IMG/VR virus record: IMGVR_UViG_3300042691_013758
Coordinates: 1-35,639 of that record
Length of the DNA stretch: 35,639 nt
Source: a virus
Reading direction: 5' to 3' (one strand)
Each line of letters opens with the position of its first letter. Within the stretch, counting starts at the first letter, position 1. Positions 1-7,507 of the stretch are shown here, in pieces. A model generated the notes under the pieces. The model had not been told where the DNA came from, did not search any database, and saw only the letters and a list, made by a program, of their open reading frames with translations. Made by a program: the position numbers and the translations under genes.

Positions 1-1
1 G

Positions 2-136
2 TCATCTTATGCCGGTCTCGCGGCTATCTCTACGGCGGTCGGTATGTCCGCGCCGCTGTACGACCACGTTGCTATTGCGGCAACGGGTGTGTTCGGCCTC
101 GTCGCTTTCCTTATGGATAGCCGCAAAGTCAAGTAA
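2..136 (+). CDS. Holin-like small membrane protein, 3' end only
   Basis: The frame is open from the window edge to TAA at 134-136 and gives 44 C-terminal residues ending in DSRKVK. The residues before that tail form a hydrophobic stretch (VAIAATGVFGLVAFLM) that reads as a membrane helix, followed by a short basic tail. This layout is typical of small phage holins, which form the membrane lesion that releases endolysin, and the position beside fibre genes at the end of the late region fits. The N-terminus lies outside the window, so the number of membrane segments is unknown. Another small membrane protein of the lysis cassette is equally possible. Confidence 0.5.
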   Translation, partial: SSYAGLAAISTAVGMSAPLYDHVAIAATGVFGLVAFLMDSRKVK

Positions 137-147
137 GGACTACGCAC

Positions 148-417
148 ATGATGATAGGCGAAGCCTATTCACCTAGAACGCTTGCGGCCTCCGGGCAAGT
201 GTTCACTGGTAACGGAAGTACCGGAGGTTTTCTTTGCGCCACGTCTGGTACGCTTACGCTGCGGGCCACGAATTCCGGCGGTACGGTTGTGTGTGCGACT
301 ATGCCTGTCACGGCTGGTGTATGGCACGCTATTCCGCTTGCCTGGGCTGATGGTTGCTACGCTGAACTTGCTGGCGGCGCGACGGGTACGTTTGGGTTTA
401 GGGGTGGCAACTCGTAA
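148..417 (+). CDS. Small structural-like hypothetical protein (89 aa)
   Basis: This ORF begins with two Met codons (148 and 151). An AAGGA sequence just before the ATG, overlapping the previous stop, is a plausible ribosome binding site. The product is rich in Gly, Thr, Ser and Ala with short alternating hydrophobic segments (TLTLRATNSGGTVVCATM), which suggests a beta-rich virion or adhesion accessory protein. I recognise no family. Its TAA overlaps the ATG of the next gene (TAATG), so translation is probably coupled through the following small gene to the fibre-like protein at 551. Confidence 0.6.
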   Translation: MMIGEAYSPRTLAASGQVFTGNGSTGGFLCATSGTLTLRATNSGGTVVCATMPVTAGVWHAIPLAWADGCYAELAGGATGTFGFRGGNS

Positions 418-551
418 TGGCCCCAGCGGCTAGCAAGATGAGTGAGGTAGTGCTGTTGCAGGGCGGCCCGCCACCGCCGTCCTCCGGCAATAGCGCCGAC
501 AGCACTATCCTTACCGCAGATAGCACTTTAAAGACAGCGGATGAGACCTGA
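417..551 (+). CDS. Very small hypothetical protein between late genes (44 aa)
   Basis: The ATG at 417 overlaps the upstream TAA (TAATG), and the TGA at 549-551 overlaps the ATG of the fibre gene (TGATG). This double stop-start overlap is the main evidence that the frame is translated. The product contains a Gly-Pro-rich stretch (QGGPPPPSSGNS) followed by a Ser/Thr/Asp-rich tail. The frame includes the first CTTTAAAG octamer of the window, read as Thr-Leu-Lys, which forces the otherwise uncommon Leu codon TTA. No family is recognised; it may act mainly as a translational coupler. Confidence 0.55.
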   Translation: MAPAASKMSEVVLLQGGPPPPSSGNSADSTILTADSTLKTADET

Positions 552-1480
552 TGGCGCAGCAACTAGTTAACCTCGGCCTAGCGCCTAATGACGGGCTCGG
601 TGATCCGTTACGCACCGCTTTTGATAAGCTAAACGATAACGACACAGAATTGTACGCAGATGTAGCGACGCTTACGGGCGATGTAACGACCCTTATAGGC
701 GACGTGGCGACGCTCACTGCACTAGAGGCGGGTTCGTTCCATTCAGCCGCCGCCGACCCTACAGTCAACGACGACAGCGGCGACGGGTACGCGGTAGGGA
801 CGCGCTGGCTGAACACCACTACGCGCGCCACCTTTATAGCTATTGACGTGACGGTCGGCGCTGCGGTGTGGATGAAGCTCTCGGCTATCCAGACGCCGTA
901 CGGTTACGTAGCTGGTAAGCTCATTCAGCCTTTCCGTGCAAGTGCGCTCGTCGCTGGTTCCGCGCCTATAGCCAACCGTATGCATTGTGCGCCGTTTATT
1001 GTAAATGAACGTGTCACTGTCGATGCGGTCGGCTACCGCATTGCGACTGCCAGCAGCGGCGTTGGGAACATCAAGTTTGCTATTTACGCCAGCGACACGA
1101 ACGGCGAGCGATGCACAGGGCTACCTATTGCGGAAACGGCTAACATTGCCAGTAACGCCGCAGCAGGGTCTTACGTTACAGCCTTTACCGCCAGCGTTGT
1201 TCTAGTCCCTGGCCGCTTGTATTGGATGGCGTATTGGACAGATACCGTAGCTGCGACCGCGACTGCGGTTGTCGCTACAGGCTACGCGTCGGGTACAGAC
1301 TTTTCGTACTTGCGCGCAAACGCGAGTATGACGGCTTTGATGGCCACAAGCACGGCGCTTGCCGGGGCCATTTCGTATTCATCAGCCTTCGGAGCGTGGC
1401 CCGATCTTACGGGCGTGGGCGTAACAGGCGCAAGCGAAGCCGGTTCACGAATGGCGTTCTTTACTTTGAGGATTGTATAA
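551..1480 (+). CDS. Tail fibre / receptor-binding-like protein (309 aa)
   Basis: The N-terminal 30 residues (LGLAPNDGLGDPLRTAFDKL, then NDNDTELYA) match the short segment that starts many phage tail fibre and appendage proteins, in the pattern NxGxxPNDGxGDxLRxAFxKiNxNfxEL. A heptad-like repeat follows (VATLTGDVTTLIGDVATLT, about residues 38-56), suggesting a short trimeric coiled coil. The remaining 240 residues are Ala/Thr/Gly-rich and beta-like, as in receptor-binding heads. There is no chaperone domain of its own. Translation is probably coupled on both sides (TGATG at 549-553, TAATG at 1478-1482). This is a candidate host-range determinant; the fibre assignment rests on the N-terminal motif and position. 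Confidence 0.7.
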   Translation: MAQQLVNLGLAPNDGLGDPLRTAFDKLNDNDTELYADVATLTGDVTTLIGDVATLTALEAGSFHSAAADPTVNDDSGDGYAVGTRWLNTTTRATFIAIDVTVGAAVWMKLSAIQTPYGYVAGKLIQPFRASALVAGSAPIANRMHCAPFIVNERVTVDAVGYRIATASSGVGNIKFAIYASDTNGERCTGLPIAETANIASNAAAGSYVTAFTASVVLVPGRLYWMAYWTDTVAATATAVVATGYASGTDFSYLRANASMTALMATSTALAGAISYSSAFGAWPDLTGVGVTGASEAGSRMAFFTLRIV

Positions 1481-1926
1481 TGGACGGGTATACGGAAATT
1501 GACGCCGATGGTGTATATACGCTTGTTAAAGGCAATGAGCGTTTGGTAATACCGTCAGACGCAACCGTTGAGGAAATTAACCAAATACGATTGGCGTTCT
1601 TTGGCCCGGACTTATCGTTGCCGGAACCGTTCTCTATGCATCGCTTACGTCAGTTTTTGATCGTAACCAACCGTACGACGCAAGTAACCACGTGGATCAA
1701 TAGCTTGCTGGAGCCACAAAAGTCGTTAGCGCGCGAAGAGTTTGAATACGCGCCGGACTTTAAAGCGGACAGCGCATTCGGTCGGGCTATACAGACGGCA
1801 CTCGCTTTAAACGACGCCGATTACGCCGAGCTAACGCGTACAGCCGCTACGTACTCGGTAGAGGATTATGGCGACACGCCGGTTCTGACCCTGGCCCAAC
1901 GCATCGCCAAATTCCTGATCGGCTAG
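1480..1926 (+). CDS. Hypothetical late protein downstream of fibre (148 aa)
   Basis: I chose the ATG at 1480 because it overlaps the fibre stop codon (TAATG), although the frame is open further upstream. The protein starts with a small beta-like segment (TEIDADGVYTLVKGNERLVI) followed by helical, charged sequence. It is the last gene of the + strand block. Its TAG at 1924-1926 overlaps the stop codon of the convergent early operon, leaving no intergenic space. I do not recognise the family; the position suggests a fibre partner, fibre-assembly or tail accessory protein. Confidence 0.65.
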   Translation: MDGYTEIDADGVYTLVKGNERLVIPSDATVEEINQIRLAFFGPDLSLPEPFSMHRLRQFLIVTNRTTQVTTWINSLLEPQKSLAREEFEYAPDFKADSAFGRAIQTALALNDADYAELTRTAATYSVEDYGDTPVLTLAQRIAKFLIG

Positions 1927-2258
1927 GCCCCTTGGGGGCTCTCGGGTAGGGGGGTAGCCGGGGGAGGCTCAAGCCCGCCAGCGGCCCGCCTCTTGAGCCC
2001 CCTGACCCGCTTCCCGGCCTCGATCTGCCTCAGAACCCACCACGCCCCCATGATCGCGGGGACGTCTTCCGTTCCTAGCCCAAGCGCGTTGGCGACGTAG
2101 GATACTTGAAAGTCTTTGGGGACGCCGGGAGCGACGTCTTTAAAGGCTTTTTGGGTGTGAGCGGGCGTAACTGCGGACACGATATCATAGGCGCGCCACG
2201 ACACGTTATCGTCTAGTGTCTTCGCGTGCCACGCCTTAACAAAATCAAACAGTCTCAT
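1923..2258 (-). CDS. Hypothetical protein, last gene of the early operon (111 aa)
   Basis: The start overlaps the stop codon of the upstream helicase gene as ATGA (2255-2258), the usual coupling arrangement in this operon. The N-terminal 75 residues look globular and helical. The C-terminus is basic and then Pro-rich (GGLEPPPATPLPESPQGA) and resembles a disordered tail. Its TAG (1923-1925) overlaps the stop of the converging late gene. No family is recognised. Genetic linkage to the SNF2-type helicase and VRR-NUC nuclease suggests a replication or recombination accessory role, which is inference only. Confidence 0.6.
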   Translation of the reverse strand: MRLFDFVKAWHAKTLDDNVSWRAYDIVSAVTPAHTQKAFKDVAPGVPKDFQVSYVANALGLGTEDVPAIMGAWWVLRQIEAGKRVRGLKRRAAGGLEPPPATPLPESPQGA

Positions 2259-3949
2259 AGCTGTATACCTCCAAAGGGTTTGTAGTTTCCTATTTCGGGC
2301 AACGAGCTTAGGTCTATGCCCATATCTCGCTGGTATTGCCGTGTTGCCGCTCTAAAGCGGTCTTGCTCTTCGCCGCGCTGGAACCACGCATTATAGCGTA
2401 TTTCGTCGGTAGTATGGCGCGCCATAATGACGTGTATGCCAACGATATTAGACTGGCCTGATCGGGCGATCCGGGCGTTGGTTTGCAAGTATCGCTCAAG
2501 CGACCAGATCGTGCTAAACCAAATAAGCGTGTGACCCCCGAACTGTAGGTTAAGCCCGTGGCCCGCCGATTGCGGGTGGATTAGCAGGTTAGGTAGCTCC
2601 CCTGCGTTCCACTGTGCTATGATCCGCTCTGCGTTCTTAGACGTTAGCACGCCGTACGGTATGCCTTCCTTTTTAAAGCGCGCTTCGATACGCTCTCGGT
2701 CATGGTTAAACCAGTACGGGATGAGGCAATGCTTATCCAGCCGGTCCACTAAGTCTACGAGAGCGTCTAGCTTACCGGTATGTACTTCGGTCCAGTCCTT
2801 CTTACCTGTCTCGTCGGTAGAGTAGATGGCCCCGTTACATATCTGCCAGCACATCATAGACTTCGCACCGCCGTTCGCGGCGATAATGGGGTCTTTAAGC
2901 ATCTCAAATACCGCCTCTTTCTCAAGCTGGCGGTAGTGGGGCAGAATGCTATCTGGTAAGTTAATGTAGTGCTTTACAGGGGGTAATACTTTTGGCAACA
3001 CGCCGTAGTCATTGGCGTCTAGCTCGACAGTTATATCCGCAATAAGTTCGTGTATCCGCTCAGCGGTACCTGTCTTAACCTGCCAAGTCGGGCGCGGTTC
3101 GTCTTCCTCTTTGTTAAGCCCCATCTGGAACGTGTGCGCGGCGACTTGGCGCGTACGGTGGAAAAACCGCCCCTGGAAGCTCTCGAAAGACTTATTCAGG
3201 CGTGCCCCATGGTCTAGCAAGTAGAACGGAGCCCATATGTTCTGTAGTCCCGAAGGTGAAGGCGTGCCCGTCAACACGGCGGTTCGTTTAAAGCGTGGGG
3301 GTCCGATAGGCGTTCCGGCCCCGGTCAACGGGCATCGGATGGCTTTGCCGGTGGCGGGGTCGGTAATGAGTCGCCGTGTTTGGTAGTTAGACAAGACACG
3401 GAACCGCTTGGCCCGGTTGTCTTTAAACATAGAGCTTTCGTCTATAATAAGCGCGTCGTATTCATTCTCCCAATCCGCGCGTATAAACGTCTGTAGCCAA
3501 GTAAGTAGCTCGGGATTGATTAGGTGAATATGCGTCTTACGCTTCTGCGAAAACGCACGCGCCTTCTCCGATCCGCGTATAAGCTCAAAGGTCAAATGGC
3601 CCAGGTGCGACCATGCTTTAGCCTCTTGCCGCCATACTGTCTCGCACACTTTAATGGGCGCAACGATGAGTACCGGTTTAGTAACGATACCGCGTTTAAC
3701 CCATTCGGAAATAGCTGTCAGCGCCGTCACAGTCTTGCCTAAGCCGGGGTCGATATGAACGGCGGTACCGTCACGCACTTCACTGTCGAATACTTTTACA
3801 CCCGTCTTCGGGTTACGCATGGGCTCGCCAGTGAATATCTTATGGGCGGCTCGTAGCTGGTAAGAACGCATCGGCTTACCAGTGGGTAAGTGAATACGCT
3901 TCTCGTTCCAAGTAAAGCCGGAAGTATCAGACAGAAGATCAGGGAGCAT
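2255..3949 (-). CDS. SNF2-type DEAD/DEAH-box helicase (564 aa)
   Basis: This is a superfamily 2 ATPase that couples ATP hydrolysis to movement on DNA. The N-terminal RecA-like domain has a Q-motif-like RSYQLRAA (about 28-35), Walker A DPGLGKT (67-73) and the Walker B variant DESS (170-173). Motif III is TGTPSPSG, and the C-terminal domain ends with motif VI QTNARIARSGQ. Phage SNF2-like helicases of this size commonly sit next to a VRR-NUC nuclease, as here (4155-4475), and are thought to process replication forks or recombination intermediates. The start overlaps the upstream zinc-finger gene by 11 bp, and the stop overlaps the next start as ATGA. Confidence 0.88.
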   Translation of the reverse strand: MLPDLLSDTSGFTWNEKRIHLPTGKPMRSYQLRAAHKIFTGEPMRNPKTGVKVFDSEVRDGTAVHIDPGLGKTVTALTAISEWVKRGIVTKPVLIVAPIKVCETVWRQEAKAWSHLGHLTFELIRGSEKARAFSQKRKTHIHLINPELLTWLQTFIRADWENEYDALIIDESSMFKDNRAKRFRVLSNYQTRRLITDPATGKAIRCPLTGAGTPIGPPRFKRTAVLTGTPSPSGLQNIWAPFYLLDHGARLNKSFESFQGRFFHRTRQVAAHTFQMGLNKEEDEPRPTWQVKTGTAERIHELIADITVELDANDYGVLPKVLPPVKHYINLPDSILPHYRQLEKEAVFEMLKDPIIAANGGAKSMMCWQICNGAIYSTDETGKKDWTEVHTGKLDALVDLVDRLDKHCLIPYWFNHDRERIEARFKKEGIPYGVLTSKNAERIIAQWNAGELPNLLIHPQSAGHGLNLQFGGHTLIWFSTIWSLERYLQTNARIARSGQSNIVGIHVIMARHTTDEIRYNAWFQRGEEQDRFRAATRQYQRDMGIDLSSLPEIGNYKPFGGIQL

Positions 3950-4154
3950 TTACGCTTCTCGTGTTAACGCCTAAACCGTCGCACTCTTGACAAACTCGTA
4001 CTTTTGTACTACGAAGGTATTCTCCTTCTAGACCCCATACAGCGGTACTTGAAGTCAATCGCCCGTGTCCTGCACATGACGGGCAGTAATCGTTTATCGC
4101 CTCTTTAATGTTAGCGCGGTACAGGTTATCGGGTGTGGCCCATGGCGGTCGCAT
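3939..4154 (-). CDS. DnaJ-type zinc-finger small protein (71 aa)
   Basis: Two CxxCxGxG repeats, CPSCAGHG and CQECDGLG, are separated by about 25 residues. This is the half-set found in one zinc centre of the DnaJ cysteine-rich domain and in many small phage zinc-finger proteins. There is no J domain, so it is not a co-chaperone by itself; a DNA- or protein-binding adaptor is likelier. The start is immediately adjacent to the upstream nuclease stop: CTT TAA ATG, so the TTTAAA palindrome supplies both the stop and the junction. It overlaps the helicase start by 11 bp. Confidence 0.75.
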   Translation of the reverse strand: MRPPWATPDNLYRANIKEAINDYCPSCAGHGRLTSSTAVWGLEGEYLRSTKVRVCQECDGLGVNTRSVNAP

Positions 4155-4475
4155 TTAAAGCATCTCCGCTACGCAAATATCGTATAACGTGTTGATGAGG
4201 GCATCTACTTCCTCGTACGTATTTACCATATCTAGTACGAGTACACCCCGCTTGCGCCAGTCGTCGCGCACAAGCTCTTGCAGGCGACGTTCGTGCTTGC
4301 CGGGGCGCTTTATCTCGATCACCCACGGAGCGCCGGGGGACCATAACGGGCGAAGGATCATCCTATCCGGCGAGCCAGCGGTTCCGGGGGTGACTAGTTT
4401 TAGCACTTTAAAGCCGTACCCGGTTAGCCCGCGTACAAGTCGGTTTTCGACCTTGCTTTCGAGTACGGGGGTCAT
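4155..4475 (-). CDS. VRR-NUC domain nuclease (106 aa)
   Basis: This is a stand-alone VRR-NUC protein of the PD-(D/E)XK superfamily, typical in length for phage versions, which act as structure-specific endonucleases on branched DNA. The signature is visible: an N-terminal helix with Glu (ESKVENRLV), then GTAGSPDRMIL containing the metal-binding Asp, then WVIEIKRPG with the E-x-K pair, and a downstream Gln/Arg-containing helix. I start it at ATG 4475, which overlaps the upstream stop as ATGA, rather than at GTG 4484. The downstream helicase probably acts with it. Its stop TAA lies within a TTTAAA palindrome. Confidence 0.88.
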   Translation of the reverse strand: MTPVLESKVENRLVRGLTGYGFKVLKLVTPGTAGSPDRMILRPLWSPGAPWVIEIKRPGKHERRLQELVRDDWRKRGVLVLDMVNTYEEVDALINTLYDICVAEML

Positions 4476-4672
4476 ATATCCCACTCTCGCAACGCGTGGT
4501 TCGCCATTTCCGCGAAGTCGGGGGTTTGCTGGGGTTTACCCTCGCGGCACAATTGTTCGTTGCGGTCAAACACCGACTGGTATTGTTGCATGAAGTCGTC
4601 AAGGACTTCATGGTGCAGCCCGTGTATATCGCATTGATCCATCATATAGCGTACTGCCTGGGAGAAGGTCAT
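4472..4672 (-). CDS. Small hypothetical protein (66 aa)
   Basis: A compact acidic, helical protein whose start and stop both overlap neighbours as ATGA (4669-4672 and 4472-4475), so it is almost certainly translated as part of the polymerase-nuclease operon. It contains His, Cys and Asp residues near the N-terminus (MMDQCDIHGLHHEVLDD), but I see no recognisable metal site. No family is recognised. The invariant coupling to the VRR-NUC gene suggests stoichiometric co-expression. Confidence 0.6.
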   Translation of the reverse strand: MTFSQAVRYMMDQCDIHGLHHEVLDDFMQQYQSVFDRNEQLCREGKPQQTPDFAEMANHALREWDI

Positions 4673-5004
4673 TTGTAGCTCTCCGCATACGATTGAAGGA
4701 TAACCGCCATACGCTTGTTAGACACGCCCTCTACCGTTGAGAGTAGGTCCTTTAAACGAGCGTGAAAGCGCTCTTCGGCGGATACGGGGGCGGTCCAGCG
4801 CCATACTTGGTGTTTGTGCGGTATAGGCCCCACGGGTAGTATAGGGTGGGGCTCAACGAATATACTGGCGTGTTGCTTGCCACGGTCGCGTGCCGCGCCC
4901 TCGCATTGCACCACAAGATCAGTACGTCCGTCTTGCGTGGCAAAATACCATTCGCGATCCGAGACGATGTACGAGTATACGGTATCTGTTTCGACAATTT
5001 TCAT
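4669..5004 (-). CDS. Hypothetical protein between polymerase and nuclease genes (111 aa)
   Basis: I place the start at ATG 5004, which overlaps the polymerase TAA as TAATG; the frame is open further upstream but only inside the polymerase gene. The sequence begins MKIVETDTVYSYIVSDREWYF, a beta-hairpin-like start, then has His/Pro-rich segments and a helical C-terminus. The stop overlaps the next start as ATGA. No family is recognised. Position directly after the DNA polymerase suggests a replication accessory role, without direct sequence support. Confidence 0.6.
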   Translation of the reverse strand: MKIVETDTVYSYIVSDREWYFATQDGRTDLVVQCEGAARDRGKQHASIFVEPHPILPVGPIPHKHQVWRWTAPVSAEERFHARLKDLLSTVEGVSNKRMAVILQSYAESYK

Positions 5005-7187
5005 TACTGGTACCTTTCCATTTGACTTGCTTCTGCGGCTAGGGGTAAATCGCCATACCACGGCTCAGGCTCGCACATTATAGACGCAAGCTGGTCAGGC
5101 GTGCCGTGGCCTATAAGCGGCATGGTTACGTTACTGTCGTGTACTAACATACGGGACGGGTAGCCCGCCCGTTCGGCCTTTAAACCGCCCGTGACGAGTA
5201 CGTCCCTGGCGATCTTCTGTACCATGTTTTCGACTAGCTTTCCGCCGTACGTAGGCTCACGGTAGCTCTTGCCGTTCCATTCCGTACGGAAGCTCAATTG
5301 CTCGCGTATGCGCCCCCAGCGCTCCACGACTTCGACTTTCGGGCGGTAGTAGTGCTGGCACGATCCGCTAGGGTCCTGGCGCACAAGCCAGTACCGCTCT
5401 TCGTCAATGTGCCACGTATAGAATTTAACGCCCGTTGCGCCTAGCTCATACACTTGGCCGGGGTTCATCACGGCGAGTATGGCGCATTGCTCGACCCGTG
5501 ACCATAGCTTCACAATTTCGGGATGGGCGTCGCGGTAGTCTTTAACGGTCTTTTGCGCTTCCTCAAGCGCGATAATCAAATCGGAGTTATCGCAGTATTC
5601 TACAAACTTGGGAGGGCCGATGCCAAAGCCCGCGCCTAGCACCGCCGACTTGGCTATCTGGCGCTTGCGGGCGTACGGGCCTGTTTTAAAGACTTTACCC
5701 CGCGCGTCGAAGTAGTCTTCGTAGCGCGTCTCGGGCCACATATAATCCGACGCGAATTTGACGTACGGGTCTTTCTTCTCTCTAAACGCGTCAAGAAGCC
5801 ATTCGCAGCGCGCTAGCCAAGCGAGTATTCGCGCCTCAATCTGCGAGTAGTCGCAGTCGATAATCGTATGCCCAGGTTCAGGACGTATAAACCCCTTCAT
5901 GGACACGCTCAGCGCCTTTAAAGGCCGCATAAAGCGCCACTCGGCGGCGTCTATCCAATCGGGTTTACCGACGACACTAGGGTCGTCCAGAATGCTAAGC
6001 GGGGGTCCGCCGTTGTGCCCTATCTGACCGCCCCACCACGGGCCGTCTAGATACTCAAACATGCGTTCTAGCACGTACGGGTCACTACGTTTCATGTTGC
6101 CGGTCTGCAAGCGCTTATGCGACCAACGCATAGTGTGCGCGCCGCCGTACAGGTGGCCTCCGCGCACTACGCTGTCTATGGGGTCCGCGCACGCCTGCAT
6201 CGTGGCGAGTTTCTTTACAGACGCTAGTGAGTTATCCAGCCGTATATTGATTGCGTCCTGTAGGTCTTGCGGAAACTCTGCTTTAATTAAACGCTTTAAA
6301 GTCTTTGAGCGCAAGTCCCCCAGGTTATCAATCTCTTCGCGTTGTTGCAGATACTCAAGCACACGGTCACGCTGCGTCGGGCGTAAGTCCGTAATCTGCT
6401 GAAAGCGTCGGTTAGCTTGTTCCGTGAAGTATTCCGAGTACGCTATGGCGCGGTCCACGCTCTGTAGGTCTACAGGAACACCACGGCGATTGATAATTTC
6501 GTCCCATTCCCATGCGGCTTGTTCGAACGGGGGCAGATCGGGCAAGAGCGCGTCGATATCCGCTTCCGCCATACCGTCGATAACGCAATACTCTAGACCG
6601 GCTTGCCAACCTGCGCGGTTTTGATGGGGCTCGTACCATAGGTCCTTAACGATGCCGTCCTTTTTCGGCCCCTTGTACTTACGTGGCTTACAAAAATTAG
6701 TGATGAATTCCTTGCCGCGCGCATCTTTCTGATTAACCACTTCAAGGTCGGACGCTGAGCCTTCAAGACTAGCTCTAATTCCGTAATAACGACTGCGCGC
6801 GGCAGTACATGACCAACGCGTGATAGGGGGCCAACCCCATTGCAGGTGACAAATATAGTAATAGATTGCCTGTTCAAACCGTGCGTTATGTGCAACGAAT
6901 GTGTCGCCGCGTGCGATTGCTGCCAGGATAGCAGGCGGGCAAGGTACTTTAAAGAGGTTGAGCGTCGGGCTGGGGGGCTTCTCATTAGGGTACCTGCTCG
7001 CTGCATATCCCGGTATATCAAAGAAGTCGATAATCTCGAATACAGGCGCTTGGCCGCGCGGGGCGGAACCGATGGTAAGCATTAGAGGGGTTGTTGACCA
7101 GTGACGCGCGTATACATGCTCGCCCAGCTTGGGCAAGTCTATAAGACTACGCGTCTCGAAGTCGATATGTGTACGGAGCGCTTCCAT
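5004..7187 (-). CDS. Family A DNA polymerase with 3'-5' exonuclease domain (727 aa)
   Basis: This is the replicative polymerase of the phage. The N-terminal DnaQ-like proofreading domain has ExoI HIDFETRS (D9, E11); ExoII reads HNARFE, with Glu where Asp is usual, and ExoIII is around YCVIDGMAEADID. The polymerase domain has motif A DCDYSQIEAR (catalytic D446), motif B RQIAKSAVLGAGFG (Arg and Lys conserved, Phe at the usual Tyr position) and motif C LVHDSN (D684). There is no 5'-3' nuclease domain, as in other phage enzymes. An unusual insert with the peptide IGHNGGPPL (389-397), shared with the large terminase, lies upstream of motif A. The upstream gene's stop is 10 bp from the start. Confidence 0.95.
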   Translation of the reverse strand: MEALRTHIDFETRSLIDLPKLGEHVYARHWSTTPLMLTIGSAPRGQAPVFEIIDFFDIPGYAASRYPNEKPPSPTLNLFKVPCPPAILAAIARGDTFVAHNARFEQAIYYYICHLQWGWPPITRWSCTAARSRYYGIRASLEGSASDLEVVNQKDARGKEFITNFCKPRKYKGPKKDGIVKDLWYEPHQNRAGWQAGLEYCVIDGMAEADIDALLPDLPPFEQAAWEWDEIINRRGVPVDLQSVDRAIAYSEYFTEQANRRFQQITDLRPTQRDRVLEYLQQREEIDNLGDLRSKTLKRLIKAEFPQDLQDAINIRLDNSLASVKKLATMQACADPIDSVVRGGHLYGGAHTMRWSHKRLQTGNMKRSDPYVLERMFEYLDGPWWGGQIGHNGGPPLSILDDPSVVGKPDWIDAAEWRFMRPLKALSVSMKGFIRPEPGHTIIDCDYSQIEARILAWLARCEWLLDAFREKKDPYVKFASDYMWPETRYEDYFDARGKVFKTGPYARKRQIAKSAVLGAGFGIGPPKFVEYCDNSDLIIALEEAQKTVKDYRDAHPEIVKLWSRVEQCAILAVMNPGQVYELGATGVKFYTWHIDEERYWLVRQDPSGSCQHYYRPKVEVVERWGRIREQLSFRTEWNGKSYREPTYGGKLVENMVQKIARDVLVTGGLKAERAGYPSRMLVHDSNVTMPLIGHGTPDQLASIMCEPEPWYGDLPLAAEASQMERYQ

Positions 7188-7197
7188 CGGTTTCGCT

Positions 7198-7413
7198 TTA
7201 AAATACGCCCGTACGCATAAAGCCTTGCGCCGCCTGCATAGCTTCGTCTAGGCTGTCAGCAGCGCCGGTCAGGTTAAGTACGTAGTCTGACGTGCCGTCC
7301 GACACTTTAAGAAACGTACGCCGCGCATCGACGGTGAATTTACCGTCCGGCGTAGTGTTTACGACTACCCTGCGTCGTTCGCGGGCTGCGGGTTCTTCGG
7401 GAATAAAAGGCAT
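7198..7413 (-). CDS. Small hypothetical protein upstream of polymerase (71 aa)
   Basis: The ATG at 7413 is chosen because it is preceded by GGAGCTTTAAA directly abutting the start, one of the motif-containing ribosome binding sites of this phage; a longer in-frame extension to 7473 crosses a hairpin and is unlikely. The protein has a basic N-terminus (PAARERRR) followed by a predicted alpha/beta mini-domain with TDYVLNLTGAADSLDEAM-like features. No family is recognised. The stop codon is formed by TTT TAA A of another TTTAAA palindrome, 10 bp upstream of the polymerase start. Confidence 0.6.
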   Translation of the reverse strand: MPFIPEEPAARERRRVVVNTTPDGKFTVDARRTFLKVSDGTSDYVLNLTGAADSLDEAMQAAQGFMRTGVF

Positions 7414-7424
7414 TTTAAAGCTCC
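7411..7424 (-). promoter_or_regulatory. Motif-containing ribosome binding site
   Basis: On the - strand the sequence is GGAGCTTTAAAATG: a Shine-Dalgarno GGAG, the TTTAAA palindrome as the whole spacer, then ATG. The same arrangement is seen at 9674-9688 (AAGGACTTTAAAATG) and on the + strand at the capsid gene (GGAGCCTTTAAATG). Confidence 0.6.
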
Positions 7425-7436
7425 ATGTAGGGAAGT

Positions 7437-7466
7437 GGCCCCTGCTTTCTTGCCGCAGGAGGGGCC
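7437..7466. repeat. GC-rich inverted repeat between SSB-like gene and small gene
   Basis: The 94-bp gap between the SSB-like gene and the next gene contains GGCCCCT ... AGGGGCC arms with additional CCTGC/GCAGG pairing inside. A stable hairpin would form in the - strand transcript. No U-run follows on the - strand, so it is not a classical intrinsic terminator. An attenuator, mRNA stabiliser or processing site after the abundant SSB-like gene is possible. Confidence 0.4.
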
Positions 7467-7507
7467 GAACCACGGAGACGCGGCGCCCTGGCTTACCGCT
7501 GCAAGCT

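Noticed and set aside
1927-2040. Terminator in the GC-rich start of the convergent gene
   Set aside because: Inverted repeats are present (GGCTCAAG/CTTGAGCC), but they lie in coding sequence and have no T-run.
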